Below are positions 22,066-33,665 of a stretch of DNA of 64,000 nucleotides, in pieces (within the stretch, counting starts at the first letter, position 1; the number at the start of each line of letters is the position of its first letter). The notes beneath the pieces are model-generated. The model made no database searches. It had not been told where the DNA came from and saw only the letters and a program-made list of their open reading frames with translations. The stretch lies in contig NC_092669.1 of NCBI RefSeq assembly GCF_032118995.1, forward strand, positions 3,967,501-4,031,500. Direction: 5' to 3'. This DNA is from Asterias amurensis. Its lineage: Eukaryota; Echinodermata; Asteroidea; Forcipulatida; Asteriidae. The position numbers and the translations under genes are program-made.

Positions 22066-22293
22066 TCTCGCTATGTCACGCACGTAACTTCACTGATACG
22101 CCATGGGCACAAATCCCGATGGATAAATTGCCTACAGATGTCCACTGGGAAAATGTTGGTTGTGTGAACTTGTAAATGAACAGTGTATTATGATGTACAA
22201 ACCCCATTAGTGCCACAAGTAGTATGGGTTTTTGGGACAATCAAGAAAGTCAGACATTTTAAAGTCACATTTATTTTTCCAGATTGGTAAAAA

Positions 22294-22676
22294 TTAAAGG
22301 CAGCGGACACTACCGGTAATTACTAAAAATAATTATTAGCAATAAAATCTTAATTGGTAACGAGTAATGAGGAGCTGTTGATATCATAAATCATTGTGAG
22401 AAACGGCTTCCTCTGAAGTAACGTAGTTTTCGAGATTGAAGTAAATTACCACGAATTTGATTTCGAGACCTTAGATTAAGAATTTGAGGTCTCGAAATCA
22501 ATCATCTGAAAGCACACAACTTCGTGTCACAAGAGTATTTTTTCATATATTATTATCTCGCAACTTTGACGACCGATTGAGCTCAAATATTTACAGGTTT
22601 GATATTCTATGCATATATTGAGATATAGTTAGAAGACTGGTCTTTGACAATTATCAATAGTGTCCAGGGTGTTTAA
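22294..22676 (+). mobile_element. Family A TTAA MITE, full length
   Basis: Termini AGGCAGCGGACACTACCGG and CAATAGTGTCCAGGGTG, TTAA on both sides. Confidence 0.85.
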
Positions 22677-22679
22677 GAC

Positions 22680-23200
22680 CTTCGTTGTTTCTCATCACAA
22701 GTCTTGATGAACGACTATACTCCTTAGCGCTACACGCCTGCAAAGGGAACAACACAATCCAAGACAACTTGAAGATTGTCTTTACTTGCCCTCGCCTGTT
22801 TTGATTTACCGTCTGACCATTTCACAAACAACTAACAGAGAGAGAGAGAGAGCTCCGCTAAAACAAATAACACGCAATCTCAGCGCCTCTGAAGTGGGCT
22901 CCGAGGCTATTATATGACACGGAGCCAGTAAACGACACGTGAAGAGACTAAGGTTGTCCCCGTAGACGATGTATTGATTGCTAGATCGGATGTGTTCAGG
23001 GGTACTGTACTGCGCAGTCCTCAACACACTTTTAAATGCACTTGCACTGCACCTTGAATATTCGTAGAGGTGGGTAAGGTAACATGCCTACCTGAGTATG
23101 CAAATTAACTTCCTCTGAGGGATGGAGTTTAGGAATGTAAATACTCATCTCGCGAGTGAGGCAACGACTGGTGGCCATTTTGACTGACTGTCCTCAAACG
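22680..23200. other. Unassigned; promoter-like motifs at right end
   Basis: Includes a GA run (22839-22852), an E-box CACGTG near 22937 and, near 23145-23180, TCTCGCGAG followed by GTGGCCATTTTGA. TCTCGCGAGA and YY1-type GGCCATTTT are housekeeping promoter motifs, so this could drive transcription toward the candidate exons on the right. Low certainty. Confidence 0.25.
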
Positions 23201-23201
23201 A

Positions 23202-23593
23202 TTAAAGGAACATTTCAGAAATGATTTTTGCTCACAAAACAATTGCAGGCAGTGTAAGCACTTTATGTAATCCACCATATACATAAACTGACAAACCTGT
23301 AGAAGTTTGAGAGCGGTCGGCCATCTGGGTTACGAGAAAATAGTGAAAAACCGATTGCACATTTTTTTTGCATGACATCGATGCAAAAACAAAAACGCAT
23401 AAACGCTCACTGAGCGATTAACTCCAAACGCGAAATTAGATTATTCATTTCTCATCAAATATGACATTTCAGACAGAACTATTTCAAGGCACGCTTTCTA
23501 CTATAAGCCTAATCATTATTAAACCGAAAGTTTTATGTAAATCTGTGATGATCACGATTTTTGTTTCCTACCAATTCTGTAATATTCCTTTAA
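23202..23593 (+). mobile_element. Family E TTAA MITE, full length
   Basis: Termini AGGAACATTTCAGAAATG and CAATTCTGTAATATTCC with TTAA at 23202-23205 and 23590-23593. The best reference copy of this family in the window. Confidence 0.85.
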
Positions 23594-23642
23594 AGGCACA
23601 CTCTGATATTGTAAAATATACCATACTATTGTTTTTGTTCAG

Positions 23643-24751
23643 TCAGACGGCTGGAAGTGGTTACAGCCGAAAATGAAGTCACAGCGAAACTGTAATGGAA
23701 ATGACGTCACTGTAGGAAAAGGATCCAAGGTAAGGACATTGTTCACAACGTGCACATAATTTAGTAAATACATACGTCACTAATATACATTGATTGGGGT
23801 GGTTTAGTTGCACGTTCCGCGTGAACGTGAACGTGAACGTCAATAAATTGTGTCGTTAAAATCTCACGTTTTTAGCATACGTGAAGTTACCATTTTTACG
23901 TCAGGACGTACATGCGCGCAGAGGTCATATTATGTGAGCATGCAATAAAACCAAAGTGACGACGTCTCCCAGAAACAACACCATTTGTTGACGTTCGCGT
24001 TCACGAATTTGCTCGCGTAACGTGCAGCTAAACCTCGCTAATGTTTAGAGTTTAAACACAAATGTTTTATCCACTTCTAAACTTGTTTAAAGACACTGGA
24101 CACCATTGGTAGTTGTCAAAGACCAGTCTTCTCACTTGGTGTATCTCAATATATGCACAACATTACACAACTGTGAAAATTTGAACTCAAATGGTCGTCG
24201 AAGATAGCGAGATAATAATGGAAGAAAAAACACCCTTGTCACACGAAGTAGTGTGCTTTCAGATGCCTCATTCCGGACACCTCAAAATCTAATTTGGACG
24301 TCTCGAAATCAAATTTAAATATTTAGCGGAAATTACTTCTTTCGCGAAAACTACGTTTAACTTCTGATAGGGAGCCATTTCTCACAATGTTTTCTATCAA
24401 CAGCTCTCTTTTGCTCGTTACCAAGTAAGTTTTTATGCTAACAATTATTTTGAGTAATTACCGATAATGTCCAGTGCCTTTACAAGAATATGAACATGTT
24501 TTAGGTTATACATTATGAAAAAAAAAAATGGGTACGAAACTCATGCTTAGAAATGTTTGCGGTAACACCATGTAATCATTAAATGGTATTACCGCGAACC
24601 TTTACATATCGTTTTTCCACCATGCAAAGTTTCAAATCCTGCTTAGAAATGTGTTCTAATTCTCTATGCACTGTTTTTAGGGTGTACCTTACAAAAACTG
24701 GTTTGAAATGTTGCGTGAAGACCGTATCGCAGCTCCATACAAGAGCTATAA
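23643..24751 (+). CDS. Two candidate coding exons, unidentified gene
   Basis: Exon 23643-23729 has acceptor TTTTGTTCAG and strong donor GTAAGG. It is open in one frame and reads SDGWKWLQPKMKS and onward; an internal ATG at 23673 could be a start. Exon 24681-24751 has acceptor CTGTTTTTAG and weak donor GTGTAT. It is phase-compatible and reads GVPYKNWFEMLREDR. I do not recognise the product. The exons are short enough for open frames to arise by chance, and a hairpin element and a MITE lie in the intron. Confidence 0.22.
23806..24040. mobile_element. Inverted-repeat element family L
   Basis: Ends GGTTTAGTTGCACGTT and AACGTGCAGCTAAACC are inverted. The inside has short CGTGAA and GACGT repeats. 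Its target duplication was not resolved. Confidence 0.65.
24087..24482 (-). mobile_element. Family A TTAA MITE, full length
   Basis: Reverse orientation, termini AGACACTGGACACCATTGG and CGATAATGTCCAGTGCC. Confidence 0.85.
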
Positions 24752-24759
24752 GTGTATCA

Positions 24760-25385
24760 ACTCATTTTTTTTTTTTTTTTAACGGATCGAGAATTCGTAA
24801 ATGGGCGTTTGGCTGATTGATAATTCGTAAATGGGCGTCCTGAAATAATTTTGTTCTAGTTCGTGCGAGTCCTTCAGTGTCGTTGAGAGTCACTTCAGTT
24901 TAAAACAAATTGTTACTTTGAGGTTTTTTTGTATTAATTCACATAATGAATATGAGCTGCAGGCTGGGTGAATTTATAAATCTGAAGTTAAAAACACAAA
25001 AGTAGTTGAACAATGGTAGCCAAGAATAACTTTAGCCCTTCAATATTTTAACATGTTTTGATGAAATTAATATATCTATAACTTTCACATAGTCGCAATT
25101 TAATGTCACAAACAAAGAGAACGTGTATCAGCCATCTTTTTTTTTTAATGTTTTTATTTAATAAAATCAACATCGCAAGGCCGGACGTGATGGTTAAACG
25201 AAACTGATTTGGACTGTTGACCATAGACTTGCACAAGTCCGTTGAATATGTGAGATGGGCATTTCGACCGTAATCATTCATTTAGAAAGACTGTTGGCAT
25301 AAACGCAAGACTCTAGGAAGTCTTCCAATCTCGAAAAAATGGACAAGTTAAACACCAACCTTAGCAGATGCTGGGACGTTCTGAT
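24760..25385. other. No gene seen
   Basis: Contains a T run (24766-24780) followed by two copies of AATTCGTAAATGGGCGT. The remainder is unassigned. Confidence 0.4.
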
Positions 25386-25387
25386 TG

Positions 25388-25760
25388 TGACAATTAATAA
25401 CAAAACACTATTTCTTATGACCCTTTGAAACCAGGCTGGCGGGGGAAATAGCCAGGACCCCATTTATCACCTTGTACTACCTTCGCATATTCGTACATGG
25501 ATGACTTTAAATGTAGAGACAATAAATAATAAAACACTATTTCTTATGACCCCTTTGAAACCAGGCTGGCGGGGGAAATAGCCAGGACCCCATTTATCAC
25601 CCTGTTTACTACCTTCGCATATTCGTACATGGATGACTTTAAATGTAGAGACAATAAATAATAAAACACTATTTCTTATGACCCCTTTGAAACGAGGCTA
25701 GCGTAAGAAATAGTCAGTGCTCCATTGTCATCATGTATTACAATCGTACATGGACATCAA
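25388..25760 (+). repeat. ~130-bp tandem repeat, three units
   Basis: Each unit carries AAAACACTATTTCTTATGAC, GAAACCAGGCTGGCG (or near) and TTCGTACATGG. Units 1 and 2 are nearly identical; unit 3 is diverged. Confidence 0.85.
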
Positions 25761-25944
25761 AGGGTACTAGACAGTTTTTAAAGTGATGGAGATCGATCGC
25801 TCCAGATACATGACTTGTGTGTAATGTGTCACATCATCAAGTAATCGAGGTTGTTAAAAGGTAATCATTGAGCCTTTTATTGGCCATCAGCCGAGTAAGT
25901 GTGCCTTCATTACGATTTTTATCACGTTTCGGACTCTTTCCCAG

Positions 25945-26090
25945 GGGTGATTTCCAAGCACGAGTTATGCAGTGGATTTGTTCCGGGTAAACAAGGTTGT
26001 AGCCAAGTCTGTAATGACGAAAAATTGCTGTCGGATGCGGGGTCGATGTGTTTCGGTTATGTGATACCAGAATTGAAGTGTATTTCGTAA
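25945..26090 (+). CDS. Candidate terminal exon, EGF-like cysteine pattern
   Basis: After the acceptor CTCTTTCCCAG the frame reads VISKHELCSGFVPGKQGCSQ, VCNDEKLLSDAGSMC and FGYVIPELKC to a TAA at 26088-26090. GCSQVC is typical of EGF-like modules, but the usual CxC pair is not present. Codon composition is less AT-rich than the flanks. No partner exon in the right phase was identified, so it could be a single captured exon or chance. Confidence 0.3.
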
Positions 26091-26445
26091 ATTAAATTTT
26101 CAATCACTATATGTTGTGTACAAACGTTTACTCCATTATGTTTTGCAGACTGTTTGGCCAATCCTAAGTAGGCATATATTTGAGTGTTGTCTGTGTATGT
26201 TTATATATGTTATCAATATGTTGTCATTTAGAAAGTTTTCGCTAAAATAAGTTGTTTGAGGAAATTGTAAACCATTACAGTGCTATGGATTTGGTCTCAT
26301 AATTCAAACATATAGTTCTACATACCTTGCAGGAAAAGACTGAATGTGAAAGGGCATTGAGCGTCACTGGGTATTAACGGATAATTATGCGCGCTACATA
26401 AGAAGTCACTACTGATAATAATTGCTATCATAAAAAACAAATCAC
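26091..26445. other. No gene; SINE tail fragment
   Basis: 26325-26430 matches the tail block at 28910-29000 (CTTGCAGGAAAAGACTG, GAGCGTCACTG, GCGCGCTA). The rest is unassigned. Confidence 0.45.
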
Positions 26446-27371
26446 TTAAAGACAGTGGACACTATTGGTAATTGTCAAAGACAAGTCTTCTCACTTGCTG
26501 TATGTCAACATATGCATAAAATAACAAACCTGTGAAATTTTGAGTGCATAATTGGTCATCGAAGTTGCGAGATAATAATGAAAGAAAAAACACCCTGGTC
26601 ACAAGAAGTTGTGTGCTTTCAGATGCTTGATTTCGGGACCTCAAATTCTAAACTTGAGGTCTCGAAATCAAATTCGTGGAAAATTACTTCTTTCTCGCAA
26701 ACTGCTTCACTTCAGAGGGAGCCGTTTCTCACAATGTTTTATATTATAACACCCCTTGCAAGTATTGTGCCTGCTCATTGGTTTAGAGCGCGTCACTTGA
26801 CATGTCTTAGTTTTGCTAGACGACGGCCGTGTGATAGAGCGTCGGTTTGCCATGCGCTAGTCCGAAGACTAGCACATGGCGCCGTGCGCTAGTCCGACAG
26901 ACTAGCCCACGGCGTGCAGTACCCAGACGTCCGTTGCGTGTACGAGGATGATAAATTAATAGTCTGTAACCATTTCGGATTGTCCGACACTACATGCAAC
27001 ACAGTAGGTAAAAGTGTTTGCAATCTGTGTTCGCGTCGTCCGTGGATTGTAGCATTCAGGTCTGTAACTTAATAATAATAATACAGGTTTTAGAATTGTT
27101 TGGGGTGTTATAAAACAAATATTGACTGCTTTTACTCGTGCAATGGTTAAAAAATATGACTCCCTCGGTGATACCGTTAGCGTTCTATTTTCCCTCGGCT
27201 TCGCCTCGGGAAAATAGAACGCTCCGTGGATCACCTCGGGAGTCATAGTTTTAACCATAGCACTCGAAGCAGTCAATATTTGTATACTATCAACCTCTCC
27301 CCATTACTTATTACCAAGTAAGGTTTTATGCTAATAATTGAGTGATTACCAATAGTGTCCACTACCTTTAA
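26446..27371 (-). mobile_element. Family A MITE split by foldback insertion
   Basis: The MITE runs to CACAATGTTTTATA near 26745 and resumes at ACTATCAACCTCTCC near 27283. Both ends are intact with TTAA. Confidence 0.85.
26745..27283. mobile_element. Compound foldback insertion
   Basis: TTATAACACCCC at the left is inverted as GGGGTGTTATAA near 27103. A second palindrome follows: AAATATTGACTGC near 27117 pairs with GCAGTCAATATTT near 27265, with inner arms of CCCTCGG and GAAAATAGAACGC around 27193. Within the first part, TGCGCTAGTCCG repeats form a smaller hairpin. The possible target duplication is TATA. Confidence 0.65.
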
Positions 27372-27715
27372 TGTTGCCCTTTGGTTTTTGAACAAATATC
27401 CTACGTCTGCTTATACAGTTTCCAACTTCAGTGGAAAACTGATGCATTCATTCTCACCAAGAAGTTTCTATGGTATTATTTTTTTGATATAATTTTGACA
27501 ACACGACCAAGCTCTTATCACATTCTTTGCCGTTTTCATAATTGTATATCGTATGAAGATGAATGACAGAAAGCACTCGTTTATTCTAATCAAAAAAGAA
27601 ATAAATCATTATTTTGTAATGGAAAAAATTATCTTTGTTAAGAATAAGAAGTTAGATAAGTTCAATACCAAATGGGAGCCTTTTGAATTGCTATGTACCA
27701 ACTAAATGCCTTATT
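27372..27715. other. No gene seen
   Basis: AT-rich and unassigned. Confidence 0.4.
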
Positions 27716-27719
27716 TTTA

Positions 27720-27990
27720 TATAATTTTTTTATTCTTTATCCCCGATGCAAATTCAACATCTATTATATCGTTGAGATACCCGCTGCCAAAACATAGGAT
27801 TCGAACTGCCTCTAGCTGCCGGGCAACCTCGGTAGTCTAGTTGGTAAGACACTGCTCTAGAATTGCAAAGGTCGTAGGTTCGAATCCCACCCGAGTAACA
27901 TGCCTGTGATATTTTTTCACAGGACTCGGGAAAGTACACAGTATACAGTGCTAACACACATCGGTGTATGGGTAAAAACCAAAATTAATA
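27720..27990 (+). mobile_element. tRNA-derived SINE family B
   Basis: A tRNA-like head begins near 27829 with GTCTAGTTGGTAAG (A box region). The B box GGTTCGAATCC is at 27877-27887. The body has the hairpin CCTGTGATATTTTTTCACAGG and ends AACCAAAATTAATAAA. A detached tail of another copy (TTTATCCCCGATGCAAATTC) lies at 27720-27757. The acceptor stem pairs only partly, so I call a SINE, not a functional tRNA. Confidence 0.65.
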
Positions 27991-28299
27991 AACTCAATGC
28001 CTTGCATACTCATCATACTTCCTGTGTTTACCATTTGCCATTTGCCATTTCGTATCGTTCTATAAGTAGTTGGTTTTACCAGTAAGTTGTGTTGCTTTGT
28101 ACATTGAAGAAACTTGATTAAAATTCCCCCTCCAGGAAAAAAAAAAGTTTCTATGGTCATTACATTATGGATTGTTTACCAATCTACCTCCTACATGGTA
28201 TAATGTTTGCGCGTCAGTGTGGCTACGTGCCTATGATCATGTGTTGCTAGTAAAAATGTTTCCATTCACTTCTTGTTTGACACATTTTGCAATTTATTT

Positions 28300-28440
28300 T
28301 AAAGGGTTTGGGTCCTTTTGTAAACACAATGTCCACAGATTTACATTAAACTTACACCGTTTGCAGATAATGATAGTTGAGGGCTTCCATTTAAATATTA
28401 CTAACTGAGGATGAGTCTTTGAGAATGAGTAAAAAGAAAT
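28300..28440 (+). mobile_element. Family D MITE, left third
   Basis: AGGGTTTGGGTCCTTTTG after TTAA, then AATGTCCACAGATTTAC. It fades after the GAGAATGAGTAAAA block. Confidence 0.65.
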
Positions 28441-28639
28441 GTCACGATAAAAAAAAATTGACTTGTTATTTTTATTTTTTTATTAAGTGCACCATGCATC
28501 CAAACTGTGAACAAGTCGTCAAATCTGCTAATAATGTAGACAAGGCCTTGCTCATAACTTTGTTTTGTTTGTTAAAGTAGCCAACCGGGCTAATAAACTC
28601 TGAGTTTAACTCACCCCATGAAGTTTTAGTAGCCCTGAC

Positions 28640-28907
28640 AAGCTTTCTGACTCAAGCTCCGGTGTTTCTGATCAGCAGAGTGTGGGTTCGAATCCATGTC
28701 GTGACACACGTGTCCTTAAGCAAGACGCTTTTAAAACCATAGTTGCTTCGTCCTTCGGATGGGACGTAAAGGCGTTGGTCCCGTGTGGTGTGTAACGCAC
28801 GTAAAAGAACCCAGTGCACTTATCGAAAAGAGCTAGGAAGGGTTTCGTCCGGTGTTCGTGGTTTGATTGGCAGCATATTGCGCCACAGCAACGTGTAAAC
28901 CTTCAAA
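28640..28907 (+). mobile_element. tRNA-derived SINE family A, head truncated
   Basis: Retains GTGGGTTCGAATCC (B box), CGGATGGGACGTAAA, AGAACCCAGTGCACTTATCG and the 3' part ATTGCGCCACAGCAACG. Confidence 0.75.
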
Positions 28908-28909
28908 CA

Positions 28910-29997
28910 TAGTACCACGTACCTTGCAGGAAAATACTAAAATGATGAAGCACCTTCAGCGTCACTAAGTTACGGATATGCGCGCTATCAGAAGCCAACA
29001 TTAAAATAGTACATCAGCTATGTGTTTAGTTTTCTGTGTGTATGTCGTTAATAAACAAGTCAACATGATGTCTGTGTTTTGTTTGTCCTGTGATAACATT
29101 CGTGAGTGAAATTTGTTTGGCAATTTTTTATTTGCATTTCTCCGTGTTTTGGTTTTGTTTGTTTCGTTGGCATATAGTTATAGCGTTCATTTATTTTTAA
29201 GCTGGCACTCGAGAAAAAAAAACATGTTTTTTATTAAAGGGTTTTTGAGACATTTTAGTGGGTTTTGGGGTGGGGTTTGTTTTAAATCATAATTTTTTTC
29301 TTCTTTTCAAAGAACATAAGCTAGCGCTGTTAATTACAAATAAAGGAGCGTAGCCATTTTGTTCCAGTATGGCATTATACTTAAATCTTTTTACTTTAAT
29401 TTCAACTCCTCACTTTGAAATGATTTTTCTACGTCATAACAAAGCAGATCTTGGCAATCCGTTTCATCTGGCCGCTAAATATTCTATTGTAACATGTGTA
29501 CAACGAGCCATAGAAGCGTATTTCTGTGCCTTGCTGTTATGATAACAAATACCCTTCACTCGTAATGTTGTTACAATTTCATTTTTGTATCCTCTCGAAA
29601 TAGTGAGCGTTTGGTTTAACAACTAGCCGCTGGAAGTAATTGAAGCTGTTTCAATTGGGTATGTATACAAACAGCTATCGAAACCGGGTCATCCGTAGCC
29701 TTTGGTCAAGCCGCTCGTAGCACCCAGGTGACGTGTATCATCTTACGTTAGAAAACAAATCATGGAGATTATAGGGTGATGGGAAGAGTGCGTTTGCCTT
29801 TCCATTGAGTTATTTCAGCCAGGTGAAGATTTGGTTCACAAATTGTTGGTGTATATTTCTGGTAAAGAAACTGAATATGTCTCAAGTGAACTTAATTCAA
29901 GTAGCTCGCAATCTTAAGGGAAACCTGTTAGCAAGGGTCAGAAACATCCGGGTTCACCCTACTCTTCAAGATGAGTGTTCTGGATTCTTAAAGACAC
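28910..29997. other. No gene; SINE tail then unassigned DNA
   Basis: 28910-29000 is the CTTGCAGGAAAATACT tail repeat. The remaining kilobase has no supported exon or repeat terminus. Confidence 0.45.
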
Positions 29998-30731
29998 TGG
30001 ACACTGTTGGTAATTGTCAAAGACCAGTCTTCTCACTTGGTGTATCTCAACATATGCATACTAAAATAACAAACCTGTGAAAATTTTAGCTCAATTTGTT
30101 CGTCAGAGTTGCGATATTATAATGAAAGAAAAAACACCCTTGTCACACGAAGTTGTGTGCTTTACGGTGCTTGATTTCGAGACATCAAACTCTAAAATGT
30201 GGTCTCGATATTAAATTCGTGGAAAATGACTTCTTTCTCAAAAACTACTTCACTTCAGAGGGAGCCGTTTCTCACAATGTTTTGTTATTATTAACCTCTC
30301 TCTATTCTTTATTATTATTGGTTAATTTAAAACATCCAAACTTGGCAGCCAGAGGCTGAATTGCGTTTAAAATTACAGAGCATAAGAAAATATATATACT
30401 ATTTTTAAAATTACAGAAAAACATTAGGATATAAAAAATATTTATTTAAGTACAAATACACAAGATATTCAAAGACTAAAATAGAAAAATACTTTCCACT
30501 ACGGAGGCATAACACACCTCTTGCTATAAACTCTGATAAGTGCCACTACTCATTTAATATTTTAAAAGAACATAAATAGAGGCACGAAATAAACAATTGC
30601 ACTACAAGAGCATGCAGCAAGAGGCAAGTTAAGAATAAATAGCAATTGCACCAGAAACATTCTTGTTACCAAGTAAGGTTTTATGCCAATAAATATTTTG
30701 AGTAATTACCAATAGTGTCCACTGCCTTTAA
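29998..30731 (-). mobile_element. Family A MITE interrupted by ~355 bp
   Basis: The left part (29998-30300) ends at TTATTATTAACCTCTCTC and the right part resumes at GTTACCAAGTAAGG near 30664. The inserted DNA has an A-rich, LINE-3'-like composition (ACATTAGGATATAAAAAAT, matching a phrase near 9880) but no coding sequence. Confidence 0.75.
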
Positions 30732-31091
30732 CGTGCACTCCCAACCCACGGGGATAACGGTAAGAAACCTGTATTTTTCCTTGCAGGGTACTTTAATTTG
30801 ACCCTTCATACGGGTCTCTTGAGTTATAACAGCTAGAGGGCGCAATGACACTTCGGGAGTAAACCCGCAAGGGGTAGCGCTAACAAGTTCATTACTCTGT
30901 TCGCCCTGGTAAATCTACAAAATGTTGGCTTACTGGGAGAGCCAGTAGCGAGTTGAACTTTCTCGCACTTGTGTAACTCCATAGGGTTACTTTGCACTTA
31001 AGAGTTTTAACAACTGTATTGAATTGTGTCATCGGACAAACTTCTTAAGAGCCTGTCGGGTTTCTGCTTACGGAGTGCCCGTTATCAACAA
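30732..31091. other. No gene seen
   Basis: Unassigned, including CTAGAGGGCGCAATGACAC. No splice-supported frame. Confidence 0.4.
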
Positions 31092-31661
31092 TTAAAGGCA
31101 CTGGACACTATTTGAATTACTCAAAATAAGTGTAAGCATAACCTTACTTGGTAACGAGTAATCGGGAGAGGTTGATAGTATAAAACATCACGAGAAACGG
31201 CTCCCTCTGAAACAACGTAGTTTTTGAGAAAGAAGTAATTTCACACTCAAATAATAAAACACTTCAGCCTGAGCTTTTTATTATGGATTTGAAAGCACAC
31301 ACAGTGTTTTTTTCTTTCATTATTATCTTCCAACTTCGACGACCTATAGATAGTTCCCACATGACGCAAATCGGCCATCTTTACGGGCAATTTTGAACAC
31401 ATAGAACGGCGTGCAGCACGCGCAGAATTCACAAAACTCGTAGCCTGATTGGTTAGTAAACAGCGTGGTTGCGTTAATACACTGAGCGCTTGACGCGCCT
31501 GCAAGCTTAAATGCAATTTGCCCGTAAAGATGGCGTCTATTGCAACTTATCTATTGAGCAAAAATTCGTACAGGTTGGTTATATTATTCATAAAATGGGA
31601 TACACCAAGTGAGAATATTGGTCTTTGACAATTACCAAACGAGTTCATAATGTGCCTTTAA
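31092..31661 (+). mobile_element. Family A variant MITE with nested insertion
   Basis: TTAA at 31092-31095 and 31658-31661. The copy is interrupted after the CTTCGACGACC block. Confidence 0.8.
31344..31552. mobile_element. Inverted-repeat element family N inside MITE
   Basis: The ends TAGATAGTT and (complement) TAGATAAGTT, with inner arms GCCATCTTTACGGGCAATTT and its inverse near 31520, define a ~210-bp foldback. A TA target site is likely. Confidence 0.65.
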
Positions 31662-31919
31662 AGAAAATGACATGCCAGCAACTTGAAGGCGGTTCTGTTT
31701 GCAAGCAACATACAAATCGTTCTTACTTGTGGTCCCAATCGTTTCAAAACAGCACGGAAACGCTTCTACGCACTTTTCGCCGCTCGTCCGGAAATCCGGG
31801 CGTTCCGTAGCACTTAACCTCGTAACGAGGTAGTTTATCTTACGAGGATGAGTTCAATTGATTCAAAAAAGTTGAAGTTCCGACTCTGTTGTACTTTCAG
31901 TAAAATCCACTTAAATACA
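31662..31919. repeat. Short shared phrase, otherwise unassigned
   Basis: AAATGACATGCCAGCAACTT, GAAGGCGGTTC and TGCAAGCAACATACAAA (31665-31712) recur in the second intron of the zinc-finger gene at 56257-56308, also just after a family A end. Confidence 0.5.
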
Positions 31920-32152
31920 TATTATCGGCAATATAAATTATTCTTTTTTTTTTCCTCTGGATAGGCTGCTCTTATTAGCCCAGTTCTCAATTGTATTTAA
32001 ACGATTTCTTCAACTTAAAGGCAGTGGACACTATAGGTAATTACTCAAAATAATTATTATCGGCAAGATAAATGGTTCTTTTTCCCCTAGATAGGCTGCT
32101 CTCATTAGTCAAGTTCTCAATTGTATTTAAACGATTGCTTCAACTTAAAGGG
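31920..32152 (+). repeat. ~100-bp direct duplication around a MITE stub
   Basis: GATAGGCTGCTCT, AGTTCTCAATTGTATTTAAA and CTTCAACTTAAAGG occur in both arms (31920-32022 and 32054-32152). A 35-bp family A left end lies between them. Confidence 0.8.
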
Positions 32153-32505
32153 TTTGCTACTCTTGGTGTATTATTTTGTTAGCATGAAATGAATCCCTAC
32201 TCACTGCTGTGAATGAAATATGTAATATAAATGACCCTTATAAGACTCATTAGCTTCATTAGTCATCAAGCTTTTGAGGAAATGTGAAAATCAAAGAGCT
32301 TTGTTTTCAGGAAAGTACTGAATACATACGTTGTACATGCTATCTACTCCTGAGACGAAAATTATTTTCGTGACATTGTTTTTCATCACCTCTAGTCTGC
32401 AAGTAATGTTTTAAGGGAAGCTTTCTACTATCGTTATCTTCAAACTGAGTAAGTTTGATGTAAATCTGCGAACATTTTGTTTTGAATCGTATTAAAAAAC
32501 TTTAC
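32149..32505 (+). mobile_element. Family F MITE (D-related)
   Basis: Matches 50335-50704 in inverted or same-order blocks: CTACTCACTG, AATACGTTGTACATGC-type centre with CTCCTGAGACGA, and the end TCTTCAAACTGAGTAAG. The left end starts AGGGTTTG. Confidence 0.6.
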
Positions 32506-33069
32506 AAGTAGACCTACTCACTTTTTGCACCTGAAGAAAACAGCAAATGTAGTTTAACGAACTGCTTTATTTAATTTGTTTGTGAGAATAATAAAACATA
32601 GTTCTCGTCTCCCAGTATCTGCCAGTGTATTCTCAAGATCCTTGAGAAAACCATTCAAATCAATCCAACAAGTCTTGCCTCGGCGCAATAAATGGAATAA
32701 TGCTTATAGTTTAAACATTTGAACGAATGATTTGTTGAAGCTTTACGGCAGGGTGCAACACATCGCACTTAGTTTAATCTCTGAGTGGTTTGCAAGTTTC
32801 ACTGAATAACACTTCTAATGCCATGCAAAATGTTGTTTTTAGCCCGGTTGGCGACTATAGTCTTTGCCTCGGGGTGTTTTTCTAGTGAGCGCGACCATCA
32901 GTGTACCCATCTAAAAAGCGACTTGACTAAAGGCTACGAAACGTTAATAGGAAGCGGTGTGTACGTCGTCAATCATTCATGGGCAAATAGAGACTATTTA
33001 TAGGACGTCATGAAATAGGTCAGAGTCTCAAGCGATAAAGGTGTCCGGTTTCTGGGCTGAAGTAGACTT
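32506..33069. other. No gene supported
   Basis: A 61-residue frame at 32818-33003 starts MPCKMLFLARLATIVFASG, which could pass for a signal peptide. No further evidence supports it. Confidence 0.3.
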
Positions 33070-33245
33070 AAGCCAAAATTCATAAAGCTGTTGTTAGTTT
33101 GCCTGGACAAATTTCTTTGCTGAACAAAAATTGAGTGGCACACCAGTGACATTTGTAATTTGGCATGTAACCGTTTCTATCAGACAATATTTGTCTGTGC
33201 TAAGCAAGTTTTTGTGCTTACAGGCAATTATGAAATTGGGCCCTC
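33070..33245. mobile_element. Family G hairpin element, decayed
   Basis: Left CCAAAATTCATAAAGCTG and right CAATTATGAAATTGGGCCC are inverted versions of the family G ends. Confidence 0.55.
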
Positions 33246-33665
33246 GTCACGTGTTATAAGTAACTTAAGTGCAATTGGTTTTTTCATTAACATGTCCCTT
33301 AAACCCCGCAGGGGCGTGTTGTCATCCCCTTATCCAGACGCTATACCGTACCATAGTGTAACCTACCGTCCAAGGTAATTAACAATGGTTTGTTGTGCAT
33401 TTCCCAGCATTTGTAGGCCTGCCCAGCTATTGTTTCAAACTGAGATGAGTCATCTCAGGATGACGCCATCTTACATTTTATGATGTCATCATCCAGCAGT
33501 AAATTATCTCATGATCTATACAATTAGGATGGCATTTCCAGAGCTCCGTACAAATCAGGTCTGGCGTCTCTGTCACTTTCCATATTGATATAAGACGTAA
33601 AGATTAATTTACCTGAAAGCATGCAAGAACACCACGCCCGGAGGGTGGTGTGCTTAGATATATTG
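33246..33665. other. No gene seen
   Basis: Includes a short palindromic patch GAGATGAGTCATCTCAGGATGA near 33441; otherwise unassigned. Confidence 0.35.

Noticed and set aside
21865-22083. 72-residue minus-strand frame in the 170-bp repeat
   Set aside because: Not kept open in the other two units.
27829-27900. Functional tRNA gene
   Set aside because: The acceptor stem pairs only over about five bases and the same head recurs with a SINE body at 55984-56100.
32818-33003. Small secreted peptide gene
   Set aside because: Only a hydrophobic start; no splice site, no promoter, no cysteine framework or homologue I recognise.
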